NCBI GenBank assembly: GCA_001643675.2
Contig: LSRY02000037.1
Location: 802,501 to 866,500 of the forward strand
DNA: 64,000 nucleotides
Direction: 5' to 3'
Origin: Monocercomonoides exilis
Lineage: Eukaryota > Preaxostyla > Oxymonadida > Polymastigidae
Shown piece by piece: positions 1-12,693 of this stretch. The position numbers and the translations under genes are program-made. How positions within the stretch are numbered: the first letter of the stretch is position 1; each line of letters begins with the position of its first letter. Below the pieces are notes generated by a model that saw only the letters and a program-made list of their open reading frames with translations, did not search any database and was not told the DNA's origin.

Positions 1-1
1 T

Positions 2-2055
2 GAAAAAATTGAAAAAATTGAAAAAATTCCGCAATCAGTTCAAGACAGTGTTATTATTGAGGATGAAATCAAAACAAAGGGAAAAAATGATATTGAAAAT
101 GAAGTGAAAAAAGAAATGAAAATTCCAAAAGAAAGCAACGCAACAAAAGAAGAAGCATCAAAAACATTAAAAGCAAATACCATTTCTTCAAATAAAACAC
201 CCAACATCCAATCAATTGCTGAACCCCCATCCACTCACAAATCCTTTTACTCACAAAATTCATCAAATTCATCAAATTCATCAAATTCTTTCAATTCCTC
301 CACAAAATCAATCAATTTAAGCCGAGACGAGCTATTCCATCAATTAGAGTCACAATCACTCAGTTCAATCGCATCTCGTTCAACTGGATACATCCGGAAA
401 GTTAGCAAGCCACCGCGCAAACCGTATCAGATCAATTGGTTTCTTTCAAAAAACACGAAGAAGAAGAAGATAAATGAGTGGGGGGACATCAAAGAGGCAC
501 TTTTTCTGCTGAAGGATGTGGTTAGGCTGTCGATTAGTGATGAAGTTGTGGTGTGCGTGAAGGAGAAGGAGAAGAGGAAGAGGAGCAAGACAGGGAGGGA
601 ATGCACGATGAGGTGGAGGGAGATGATGAGGGAGAGGAGGGAGGAGCTGCTGAACGCGAAGAGGAAGGAGGAGGAGGAGGAGGAGGAAGAGAAGGAGAAA
701 ATGAATGGAAGTGGAAGTGAAAAGGGTGATGGAAATGAGAATGGAAATGATGATGGAAGGGGAGAAAGTTGGAGAGCGGAGGGAAGGAGGAAGAATAAGA
801 GCAAGGTGATGATGCTGACGTTGATGGAGTTGATGAAGAAGAAGAAGAAAAAAACAAAGGCAAAGAATGAAAAAGATGGGAAAGAGGATAAAAAAGAAGT
901 TGATGACAAGTCAATTCAATCAAATGATGAACAAACAGAAGTTTCTTCAGTGGAAATTGCTTCGCATTCACAAAATGACAGAAAAGAGGATAAATTAAAG
1001 GAAAGTGAAGAAAAAAAGGAAAACACAAAAGATTTATTTGAAGTGAAAGAACAGGAAATAGACACAGAGAAAGATGTTTTTTTGAATAACACCAAAATTT
1101 CAGATGAAACAACAAAAGAAAATATATCTCTTGGAAAAGATGACGTTGAATCAACAGATTCGATTTCAGTGAATCAAAATGGTTTGGTTGATTCTTCTAA
1201 CTCTTCTTCTTCCTCCTCCTCTTCATCCTCCTCTTCCTCCTCCTCTTCTCCTCCTTCTCCTCCTTCTCCTCCTTCTGTATTGTCTATGCTATTTTCATCA
1301 TCAATTAAAGCATCCCACAAATCTTCCACATCTTCTTCTTCCTTTTCTTCTTCCTCTTCTTCTTCTTCAATGTCTTCTTCCTCCTCCTCCTCTTCTTCCC
1401 CTTTATCATCACCACCACCATCATCTTCTAATTCTTCTTCTTCTTCCCCTTCCTCTTCCCCTTCTTCTCCTCTCCTCAACCCAAAACCTCTCAATCCTCC
1501 CATCAACTTTCCTCTGAATCCAATTTACCCTTTCTCCAACAGCCCTTTCACTCTTCCTTCGCTTCCTTCGCTTCCTTCGCTTCCTTCTCTGCCTTCTCTG
1601 CCTCAGCTTCTCCCTTCTCTTCTGCCTCTTCCTCAACTTGGTTGCTTTCCTTCTCTTTCTCCTCTTCCTCTTCCTCTTTCAATTCCTGTTCTTTTGCCGA
1701 TTCCTTTATCTCTCTATCCACCTTCTGCATCAACAAACATCAGATCAACTTCTTCTTCTTCTTCTTCTTCTTCTAGTTCATCATCATCATCATCACCATC
1801 TTCTTCCTCTTCTCCTTCTCCTTCTTCTCCTTCATCACCATCATCTTCTGCATCATCCTTATCTTCAACAAAACAATATCCCTTAACTTTGTATCTTCCT
1901 CTTTATTTATCTACATCTCTACCACCTTCTCTTCCTCCTTCTCTTCCTCCTTCTCTTCCTCATTCTCTTCCTCATTCTCTTCCTTCTTCTTTACAATCTT
2001 CTTTTTCTTTTTCTTCCTCTTCCTCTTCCTCTTCACATTCAACGTCATCAACAAC

Positions 2056-2091
<36 letters not shown>

Positions 2092-3517
2092 TTCTTCTTC
2101 TTCCTCTTCTTCTTCACAGTTTCTTTCAAATTCTTCGTCTGTTATTGAAAGCTCATCAAAACAAAGTAAACAAAAGAAGGAAAACATTATTAGAATTAAA
2201 GAAGAAAATAAAGGAAAAATGGAAATTGATAATGATAAGGAAAGAGAAAGAGAAAAGGAAAAGGAAAAAGAAAGAGTAAAAGAGAAGGAGAGAAAAAAAG
2301 AAGGGGAAGAGAAAGAAGAGAAAGAAGAGAAAGAGAAAGAAAAAAAGGAGAAGAAAGAAGAAGAAGAAGAAGAAGAAGAATTTAAGGAAAGATTGAATAA
2401 ACCAATTCCAAAAGAGTCTGAAAACAACAAGTCAAACGAAAACCTCACAGAATCAATACAACCATCATCATCATCATCATCATCATCATCATTGCTCTCT
2501 TCCAATGAAGAAGAAATCTCTCTTCAGAAGGAGAAAGAGAAAGAGAAAGAGAAAGAGAAGGAGAAGGAGAAAGAAAAAGAAAAAGAAGAAGAAGAGAAAG
2601 AGAAAGAATATGAGATAGAGGCAGAATATCCAGCTGGTTCTGGACTGCTGTTGTTGTTCCATTCAGCTGTGATGGCTGATCCTTCGCTTCTTTTGGAGGC
2701 AATAGGAGAGATTGGATGGGGAGACGGGAGAGAAGAAGAGGAGAAGGAGAAGGAGAAGGAGAAGAAGAAAGGGAAGAAGAGGGGGAGAAAGAGAAAAGAT
2801 AGAGGAAATGATGAAGAGAAAAAGGAGGAGGAGGAGGAAGATGATGATGAAGCACAAGAGGAAGAAGAAGAAGAAGAAGAAGAAGAGGAAGAGGAGGAAA
2901 AAGATGAAGATGAAGAAGAGGATGAAGAAAGGAAAAGAAATGCGAAGAAGAGAAAGTGGAGAAAACCAAAAAGTGAGTTTTTTGTGGCAGTTGAAGGTAT
3001 TGTTGACAAATCGAGGGGTTTGAAGAAGGATGGTCAGATGAAATTAACACAAGAGAGCATTTATGAGAGTGAAACAGAAGGAAAAGAGAAGGAAAAGGAG
3101 GAGGAGAAGAAGAAGGGAGGAAGAAAAGAGGAAGAAGAAGAGAAAGAAAGAGAAAGAGAAAAAGAAGAAGAAAGTTATGAAGGAAGCGATGAAGAGAGTC
3201 AAAATAAAGCAAAAAAATCGTTTGGAGCAAGAAAGAAACGTATTAAAGACAGTGACGATGAGGGAGAAGATGAAGAAGAGAAAAGAGAAAGAGAAGAAAG
3301 AGAAGAAAGGGAAGAAAGAGAAGAAAGGGAAGAAAGAGAAAGAGAAGAGAAAGAAAAATTAACAGAAGAAGTTTATAACCCTTCTGGTGATAACTTATCT
3401 GAACATAAGAAACCTCTTATTTCAGCCAGCACAACATCCAAAAGTTTAACCAATCTTCCATCTTCATCTTTGTCATCATCATCATCATCATCATCTTCCT
3501 CTTCCCCTTCTTCCTCT

Positions 3518-3552
<35 letters not shown>

Positions 3553-4682
3553 TTCCTCCTCTTCCTCCTCTTCCTCTCCCACTTCTTCCTCCCCCACCAC
3601 CTCCTCTCCTCTTCCCGATCGCCGAACCACCCTTCGCTCACACAGCAGTTCCACAATCGAGGCAGTTCTGGCGCTTGTGAGAGGAGGAAGGTCAGCTCAG
3701 CATTTGTATTCACTTGGATGGAAAGTGGAGGACAAGAAGTATGAGGGATATAAGAGAACAGGGAGGAGGAAGAAGATGATGGAGAAGATGGAGAAAAAGA
3801 AAGAGAAAGAGAAAGAGGAGATAAAGAAAAAGGGGATGAATACGAGGAGAAAGGAGAAAGTGGAAGAGAAAGAGGAGGAAGTGAAGAAGAAAGATAAGGT
3901 CAAAGGAACAAAAGGGTTGAGGAAAGATGAGAAAGAAGAGAAAAAAGATGTTAAAAATAAAATTATTGAGAAAGAAGAAGAAGAAGACAAAAAAGAAGAA
4001 GTCAAACAAGATGAAGCTAAGTTACTCACTGAAAATGCAACATTCACAAGCAAAACAGCAGAAAATGATAGAAATTCAGTTGAAAGGAAACAAAACTCTG
4101 AGAAAGCGACAAAACGAGGAAGAAGGAAAGATAATTCTTCTTCTTCTTCATTGCCACAACTTCAATCAAAGGAATTGCATGTAGAAACACAACCAACAGA
4201 TAATAATTCGAAATCTCATTCTTCTTCTCATTTTTCTTCATCCTCTTCCTCTTCCTCTTCCTCTTCCTCTTCCTCTTCTTCTTCTTCTTCCTCTTCCTCT
4301 TCTTCATCTTCATTGCCATCCACATTCACAAAGTCCACAGTAACCACACGCTCCTCCAAAAGATCTTTAACAACAGAAAAAGAAGAGGAAATAAAAGAAA
4401 AAGAGGAAAAAGAATTGAAAAAAACCAGAAATAATAAAAAAAAAGAAGAAAAACTGCAAAGTTTGATAGAAAAAAGCAACAAAACCGATCTTCCTCTTCA
4501 CATTTTGAGGAGAATTGGATATGATTTTGATGTAAGCTCAATCACACAGAAGAATCATGAAGCAGAGGAAAAGAAGGAAAAACAGAAGAAAACGAAAAAT
4601 CTAACCATAAAACAAGAAGTTGTTGTTGGTGATAGTGTTAATCAAATGGATAAGGATGGAATTAATAGAGAGGAAAATACAA

Positions 4683-4714
<32 letters not shown>

Positions 4715-6166
4715 ATTGATAACAATAATGAAATTGATAAAAACAATAACAAGAAAAGAAAGAAGAAGAAGAAGAAGAAGAAGACAGAGATAAATAAAAC
4801 TGATGTGTCATCAATGGAAGATGAAATGATTGCGAAAACAAAGAGAAATGAAGATTTTCTGGTTGAATGGCCAACAAAACGGAAATATACAAGACAAGGT
4901 GAATTTAATAAGGATGATGATAATTTGGATACATCATCATCATCATCATCATCTTCTTCTTCTTCTTCCTCGTCTTCCTCTTCTTCCTCTTCTTTATCAA
5001 TTTCAAAAGAAATGGATGAAGATCAAACGATTTACACAGATCTACCAACTTCTTCTTCTTCTTCTTCAATTCAATCGAATTCTTCTGACCATTCAGATTT
5101 AACCTCCAATGATATTTCCACAGACACTAATTCTTCTTCTTCTTCGTCTCTTTTTCCGTTTAATTCGTATCTCTCTCCTCTTGTTGATTCTTTGATGCAC
5201 GCACCATTTCCAACATACAAAAATTCTTCTTCTTCTTCCTCTTCTCCTTCTCCTTCTCCTTTACCTTCTCCATCTTCCTCAACTTCCCCTTCCCCTTCTC
5301 CTTCTTTATCCACCCCGTCTTCTCCATTGATAGCTACTCCATCACCGTCTCCATCACTGTCTCCATCATCACCTTCTTTTTCCTCTTCTTCCTCTTCTTC
5401 CTCTTCTTCCTCGTCTTCCTCCTCTTCTTCTGTTTTGTCTATGCTATTTTCTTCTTCAATAAAAGCATCCCACAAATCTTCTTCTTCTTCTTCTTCCTCC
5501 TCCTCCTCTTCTTCTTCTTCTCTCTCTTCTCCTTATTCTTCTGTTTATGATGACAATTCAACTTCTTCTGAATCAAACAAAAAGAAAAAAAAGCGAAAAA
5601 GCCATTCTTTTGATTATTCCACACGAAGATCAACAAAAAAGACAAAAAAATCGAAAAAAGATAAAAATGATGCTCCTTTTTCATTTCCAGTTGTTTCTGC
5701 AAGTTCTTCTTTGCCTTCATCTTCTTCATCAACTTCTTCATCAACTTCTTCTTCTTCTTCTTCAACCTCTTCATCTTCCTCTACCTCCTCTTTGCCATTA
5801 TCATCTTTATTACAATCAACATCATCATTATTACAATCCACTTCTTCTCCTCCTTCTTCCTCTTCTCCCTCTTCTCCTTCATCATCATCCTCTTCCACTT
5901 CCCCTTCTTCTTCTTCTTCTTCTTTACCTTTCCTCTCCCCCACAGCCGCCTCCTTATCACGCTCCACATTCCCCAATCCAATCCTTGTTGCCCAACAATT
6001 CCACCTCTCCCCTTATCTCAACAAAAACACCATTCCTTCTGTAAATTCACTCAAAACCCCTTCCCTTAAACGCATTCCTGCACCTGTGATCATTTATTCT
6101 AAACCTTCCACTCCTGGTCGCAAAAAATCAGCCCGCAAGTCAAAAGGCAGGTCGCCGAAAAAATAG
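2..6166 (+). CDS. Giant Ser/Glu/Lys-rich low-complexity protein, 5' end outside window
   Basis: The frame is open from base 2, with a Met at 104, so the gene very probably starts left of the window; it ends at TAG 6164-6166. I do not recognise the family. Most of the about 2,050 residues are Ser tracts (TCT/TCC/TCA codons) alternating with Glu/Lys tracts (GAA/GAG/AAA/AAG). Short ordered islands break these up: around 389-450 (basic, RKPYQINWF), 2626-2735 (IGWGDG), 3640-3790 (YSLGWKVED), 4487-4545 (RRIGYDF) and 4855-4905. Basic clusters and the C-terminus GRKKSARKSKGRSPKK look like nuclear-localisation or DNA-binding tails, so a nuclear role is inferred. A 16-residue block occurs twice (1277-1324 and 5432-5479). 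No intron is needed. Confidence 0.75.
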
Positions 6167-6543
6167 CGGTTAATTTTTGTGTTTTGTTCTTTTCTTTTCT
6201 TTTCTTTTCTTTCTTTATTTTTTATTAGATTTCTTATTATCTTTCACTCTCTTTATTCGGATTGAATCTCTAAAAAACACATCTTACACAGTTTAAGCAT
6301 TCTGTATATGCGCTTTTTGGAGTTTCTTTTTTTATCTCTTTTATATAAGAGATTATCATTTACAAGTTACCTGCTTCTATTTTTAAGTTTTTATCGGAAA
6401 ACATTTCCACCGTTAAGTCTTTCACTATGTTTTTTATTTAGGTATTGATCATTTTTGATTGGGCATTTTGAGGATTATTTTGAAAAGATAAAGAGTGGTT
6501 GTGAGCGATCTTCTTTTTTTGTTTTTGCTTCAAAATCTTATAA
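6167..6543. other. Intergenic, no gene seen
   Basis: AT-rich spacer with a pyrimidine run just after the upstream stop (TTTTC repeats, about 6188-6215). It presumably holds the 3' end of the preceding gene and the promoter of ARS2. No RNA gene or ORF is supported. Confidence 0.6.
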
Positions 6544-8692
6544 ATGGATAGTAGAAGGCGAAGAGATCAATCATCAAGCTCTCATTATCATCATAGAGAC
6601 GATAGGTGTGTTATTATCATAAATATATTGATTTGAAATATGGATATTTATCAAACTTGAAATTGTTTTTTATCATAATATATTTGTTTTCAAATAAAAT
6701 TACATTTATATGTCTCATGAATGCATCAAAAATTTATTTATATTCCTTTTCATATTCGTGCTTTCTTTTCTTGTTTTTTGTCTTTCATTGATAAATAAAT
6801 AATTGATTTCTTTTTCATGATTCTGATTTATTGTTAAAAGTTCGTCTTATAATAGCAGGTTTAACAAATTCTATTTTATTTTTGGAATTATTTTATTTAT
6901 GTCTTTAACTTGATTTGTTTATATCTTTTGAATTATGATACTTTTTTCAAATTCAAACGATAGATCATATTCAAAGGAAGAGTATCTATTTGGAGGACGA
7001 CTTGTTTCATATCGGGAATTTCAGCACACTGTTCCCGATGATGTATTAAACGGAGACATACCAGAGTTATACAATCAATATCGTAAAACTTTTGAAAAGA
7101 AGCAAAATGATAGATTTTTCAACAGACACAAGGAAGAGGATTGGTTTGAAATGCACAATTATTACGATCGTTATTTGAAATTATATTAATGAAAAATCAT
7201 AAACTAATTCTTTTTTTCTCAATACATCAGGTTTTACAACCGATATAACCCAACAGCTGTTGCGAAACAAAACGAAGCAAAGACCCAGCGAGTAGCACGA
7301 AACTACGCATCATTCTTTGAGAAACTTCGACAAGGCAAACCAGTGATCTACAAAGTGTACGATATTGACACCACAGCCGAAGACGAAGACGACGACGAGA
7401 AAACCGATAAAGGCGATAAAACAGAGAAAGATGACAAAGCCAGTAAGATATCAAAAACCAAATCAACCAACATCTTCAACTACTTTGATTCATTAGTGCA
7501 GCGAGATGATCACAGCGCCCTGGGATCTGACGCAGACTCACAGAAATTAGCACCCAGTCAGCTTCTCCAGCGATGGAAGCCTCGTGTTTCATCCCCTTCC
7601 TTTATAGGAACCTCTCCATTTTTTGGGTTCTATCTATCAACCGTCCCCTTGTATGTGTCAGAGAGCTGTGTGGAGACGCAGTTTATGATGATTAATGGGT
7701 ACATGGGGGTGATTACGTCAGATGGGGAATTTTCGAAAGATGGGCAGATGCATCGGAGGATGTGGGTGAGGTTTGTGAGTGAAAAGGCGGTGAGTGATGC
7801 AGTGGCGGTGGGGATGGTGAAGAAGGAGATGCTGTGGAGGAAAGGGAAAGTGGTGTTTGAGGAGCAGGAGGAGAAGGAGAAGGAGAAAGAAAGGGAGAAA
7901 GAGAAAGAGAAGGAGAAAGAAGATAAAAAGATGAAGAATGATGAAACGGATTCCGAGACTTCAGATGATGAGTATGGGAGTGGGCTGAAGAAGAGGAAGA
8001 GGAAGAATGATGGGTCTGGATATGATGGAGGCGCAGAGGGGAATTATTATGGAAGAGAAAGAGATAGAGAAAGAGAAGAAGATGAGAGGAAGAGAGATTC
8101 ATATGGAAGAGATGACTCAGAAGATTCAGATAGAGAACACCAGCCAATTGATGTGGATGCAATACAGACAAAACGAAGAGACAGATATTCTTCTTCTTCT
8201 TCTTCTTCCTCTTCCTCTTCCTCTTCCTCTTCTTCCTCATCCTCTGTTATTCGTGTTCCCCTTAATCCTCTTGTCCATCATCTTCGAGAACCTCGCTTAT
8301 TTGTAGCGCCTGGCGAGACACTGAAGAAGAAGCAGATGGAGAAAGACCTGGAAATGGCATTGGCATTGATGCATGTGATGGATAGAGAGAGAGGGGTGGT
8401 GACGAATATGATGATGCTGTTTGGGAATGGGGGGGGGGGAAGAGAAGGAAGAAGAGAAGGAGGGAGAAGAGGAAAAGAAAGAAGGAGAGGGAGAAGAAGG
8501 AAAGAAGAAGAAGAGGAGGACGAAGAAAGTGAGTGAATGGAGGCAGTTTCCATGGGGAAATATAGAGAATACATCAGTTGAAGAGGAAGAGGAAGAGAAT
8601 GAAGAAGAAGAAGAAGAAGAAAGAGAAGGAGAGAAAGAGAAAGGGAAAGGTATGGAAGAAGATAAAGAAGAAGAAGGAAACAAAGAAAAAAC

Positions 8693-8729
<37 letters not shown>

Positions 8730-11118
8730 ACTTTCACTTCATCAAGCAAGAAGAAAGGGAATTTGGATGTATCAATGAATGAGGAAGAGATTGAGCTTGC
8801 ATTGAAACTGACTCCAATGCTTAGAAATATGAACAATGGAAATGAAAACACAAATGAATCATCATCATCATCATCATCATCATTATCTTCTTCATCTTCT
8901 TCTGATTCTTCTAATTCTTCCTCTTCTTCTCCCTCTTCTTCTTCTTCCTCTTCTTCCTCCATCTCTCTTTCTCTTGCTTCTCCTTCCACATACACTCCAT
9001 TTGTGCCTTCTCTTTCTTATCTTCATACAAAACACTTCAAAAATGAAGAAGGAGAAAGAGAAAGAGAAGAAAAGAAAGAGAAAGAAGAAGAAAAAGAAAA
9101 CAAAGATGATAATGTGCCAGTTGCATTGAAGAAGGAAGAAGAAGAAGAAAGTAACAAGATGGAAAGCGAAGAGGAAGATAAAGATAAAAAAGAAGAGAAG
9201 GAAGAAGAAGAGAAAGAGAAGAAAGAAGAAGAAGAAGAGAAAGAAAACAATACAAAAACTAAAACCAAGTCCAAGTCACGCAAACTTTCTCTTCTTATTC
9301 AGAAGACGAAGGAGAGGTTAGACAGAGTCGTGACGTATTTGAGGGAAGTGCACCATTATTGCTATTATTGTGGGATCGAGTATGAGACAGAGGAAGAGAT
9401 GTGTGTGAGGTGTGGGCCTGTTCATTGCAGGATGAAGGAGGAGGAGGAGGAGGAAGGGGAGGAAGAGGAAGAAGAAGAAGAAGAGGAGGAGAAAGAAAGA
9501 GAAGAGAAGAAGGAAGAGAAGAAGGAAGGAGAGAAAGAGAAAGAGAAAGATATGGAAGAGAAGGAGAAGGAGAAAGATAAAGAAGAAAGGGAAAAAGACA
9601 ATAAAGCTTCTTCTTCTTCTTCTCAAATATGGCTGAAAGGTCTCCATTCTCTTCACACCGCTCGTTTGCAGTGCATCTCTAGTGAAGACAGCAGAGAAGG
9701 AAAAACGAATTTGGAAGAGAAAATTCAAAAGTGGATAGAGTCGAAGACGATTTGTGTGGAGGAAGGGAAGAGATACGACTGTGTGCTGTGTGCGAAGAAG
9801 TTTAGGTCAGATGTGTTTGTGGGGAAGCATTTGAGGACGAAGCATGAGGTTTGTGAGAAAGAGAAAGAGAGAAGGAGAGAGAGAGAGAGAAAGAAAGAAA
9901 GAGAAAGAAAGAGAATGAGAGAGAGAAAGAGAAAGAAAGAAAAAGATGTAATGAAACAACGCACATACATAAATAATTATGAAAAATGAAAAAAAATAAT
10001 TTTTTTTTTTAACAATTTTCTGTTTGGATATTTTATTTATTAACACTTTTCATTTGAACTTGTTTCTTCTTCTTCTTCTTCATCTTCTTCTTCATCTTCA
10101 TCATCATCATCATCATCTTCTTCTTCTTTTTTTTTTTATTTTTTTATTTTTATTTTATTTTATTTTATTTTATTTTTAATTTTATATATTTATATATTTA
10201 TTTATTTATTTTTCCATCTCTTTCTATCTTTTTTTCCCCTCCACTTCTTTTTTTTTTTTTTTTTCTCTCAATCAACAGGACATAATAGAGAAAGAAGTGA
10301 AGATTCCCTTCATCGAAGCCCAGTTCCGTCTGAACTATGAAGAAGACCCCTGGCAATTCAAACTGTCTCCTCTCAAACAATTCCATCCTTCTTCTAATTC
10401 TTCTTCTTCTTCTTCCTCCTCTTCTTCTTCATCTCATTCTTCTTCTTCCTCTTCTTATTCTTCCTCTTCTGGTTCATACACATCATCATCTTCATTATCA
10501 CCTTCATTATCTTCTTCTTCTTCTTCTTCTTTCTCTTCCTCTTCTTCTTCTTCTTCCAATTGGAGAGGAAGGGACAACAGAGGAAGAGATGAGCTTCAAA
10601 GAGTCGAGAGAAGCGGAGGAAGAATGAGAGAAGGAAGAGAAGGAAGAGATTATAAAGAGAGAGGAGACAGAATAGATAGAATGGATAGAATGGAAAGAGA
10701 AGGAAGAGAAGGAAGAGAAGGAAGTGAGTGGAGGGAGAACAGACAGAGAGAGAATGAGTGGGATAAGAGGGACAATAAGAGAGAGTGGAGAAGAGATGGA
10801 ATGAGGAAGAATTTCAATAATAACAATAATTTCAATAATAATAACAATAACTTTGGATTCAGAGAAAGAGACAGAGAAGACAGAAATGAAGGAGATTCCG
10901 ATTATCGTCGTATTACTTCTTCTTCCTCTTCTTCTTCTTCAGCAGGTGCAGGTCCCGGCAGTGAAGGAGGCAGCTTTGGAGCACATATAACTGGGAGAAC
11001 AGCAATAGACTATCGTGATTTGGATGCGCTGTCCGAAAAGGGAGTGGAGAAAGTGGCTGCAGAAGTCACTTATGATGGGTTGCCTGATTTCATGTTGCCG
11101 GATTATTCACCTATGTGA
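6544..11118 (+). CDS. ARS2: ARS2/SERRATE nuclear RNA-processing factor, 5 exons
   Basis: Known role of the family: nuclear scaffold linking the cap-binding complex to RNA 3'-end processing, export and decay. Proposed exons are 6544-6605, 6964-7143, 7231-8528, 8578-9848 and 10279-11118 (about 1,216 aa). Exons 2 and 3 join to give DWFYNRYNP, matching the SERRATE/Ars2 N-terminal domain. An RRM-like block lies at about 7600-7860. Exon 4 holds the Ars2 core (LDRVVTYLREVHHYCYYC) and a zinc finger CVLCAKKF..H..TKH at about 9775-9848. The last exon ends with YRDLDA, the conserved C-terminal Ars2 motif. Introns 2 and 3 share the acceptor AATACATCAG. The exon 4 donor could instead be at 9948, which adds 33 residues. 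Ser, Glu and Arg tracts make it longer than animal Ars2 (876 aa in human). Confidence 0.88.
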
Positions 11119-11379
11119 GATGAAGAATGTGAATTTTTAATTTTAAAAAGTAAAAAAAAGGAAAATTTTAATGCAATGCTTTCCAAGATTTGTTTTTAAA
11201 TAAGTGGATAAAAAATTCGCACCTTATTTCTATAACACCTCACTATTTTTCCACTTTTTTCGTATTTCATATTAATTGATTTAAATACACAACAAATTTT
11301 TCCATTTATTTCTTGAGGGCATTGATCAAAAAATAACAAACAAAAACATTGTTCTAAAACTAGAAAAAAGAAATATCCA

Positions 11380-12445
11380 ATGGATCCAGTCCTGTTGGAA
11401 GATGCATGCATAGTAGATGTATGGAAAGACAATTTGGATGCTGAAATGCAACGAATTCGAGAGATAGTTGAAACTCATCCAGTTTTGGGAATGGTACGTT
11501 TCACAAAATTATATAGTTTTTTATTTTTATATTTAATAAACGTTAAATTTTATTTAATGCTAATTTTCTTATTTTTAATAGGATACAGAATTTCCTGGAG
11601 AAGTGTACTTCCCTCCACGTTATCCAACTGGAAATTATCAATATGAAAGATTAAAAGGCAATGTTGATCGACTTAACATTATACAATTAGGACTTACATT
11701 TGCCACTCCAGAAGGGCAACTTGCAAGGCCAACTTGCACTTGGCAATTTAACTTTTTGTTTGATGTTGATGTTGATGAATCTTCTTCCGAATCAATAAAA
11801 TTGCTGACCCATGCAGGAATTGATTTGTCAAGAAACAAAACAGAGGGTATTGATCCAACATATTTTGCAGAGCTTTTAACTACTTCTGGAGTAGTATTGA
11901 ACGATGATGTTACATGGACAACTTTTCATTCCGGATATGATTTTGGCTATCTTCTCAAAATTCTAACGTGCAGCGAACTTCCTCCAACAGACAACGATTT
12001 TCGTCATCTAATGGATTTATTTTTCCCAACAATTTTCGATTTAAAAATAGTATCAGGAACAAAAAGTGGATTGAACAAACTTGCTGATGATATGAGAGTC
12101 AGGAGACTTGGAACAATGCACCAAGCAGGAAGTGACTCAATGGTTACGTGCTTAACATTCTTTAAATATGTTGAACGGGAATTACAAGGTACAATCGACA
12201 AGAAATACAATGGCAAAGTTGCAGGTTTGGGAATGGATTTGGGGATACTCGACCCAAGTTATGAATTCTATCTCGGACAGCACGGAATGGGTGTTTACGG
12301 AGGGATGGGAGCGGCAACAGGTTTTCCTGCTATCCCTGGAATGGGGCAAGCAATGGGAGCAGCAGGAGGAATGATGGGAGAAATGCATGCTCCAGGTGAT
12401 TCGAGGCAAGAGCAATGGGGTATGGGAGCGGGAAAAGGAATGTAA
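11380..12445 (+). CDS. CAF1: CAF1/POP2 (CNOT7/8-type) deadenylase, 2 exons
   Basis: Catalytic poly(A) nuclease of the CCR4-NOT complex, which shortens mRNA tails. Exons are 11380-11493 and 11582-12445; the 88-nt intron (GTACGT...AATAG) sits in phase 0 between Met and the catalytic DTEF. All DEDDh residues are visible: D and E in DTEFPGE, D in FHSGYDFGYL, and H and D in HQAGSDS. The NVD.L.IIQLGLTF block typical of the family is present. The C-terminus adds a Gly/Met-rich tail of about 60 residues (GMGVYGGMG..., GMGAGKGM) that many family members lack. The TAA stop at the expected length argues against TAA reassignment. ARS2 lies 260 bp upstream on the same strand. Confidence 0.95.
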
Positions 12446-12693
12446 GCAACTCATCTGTCATGTTCATTTCCAACTTTTTAATTTTTCATTTCAACTATTG
12501 TAATTATACTTCTTTTTAAATCGAAAATTGTTAATTCTTCCTTTGAACAAAATTTTTTTTCATTAATTCAACAAATTGAGTTGAAGCTTATCATTAAAAG
12601 TTATTGCAATGCTTATCTTGAGTCAAACTCTCGAATATAGAAGCGAGAGTAAAATAAGTGATTCACCCTTAATTTATTTTAAAAATTGAAAAA

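Noticed and set aside
427-5981. Many long minus-strand and alternative-frame ORFs within the first gene
   Set aside because: All are shadows of TTC/GAA-type repeats, which stay open in several frames; none has non-repetitive conserved islands.
8429-8536. Frameshift at an 11-G run in ARS2
   Set aside because: A normal 49-nt intron (8529-8577, GTGAGT...AATACATCAG) restores the frame and shares its acceptor sequence with the previous intron.
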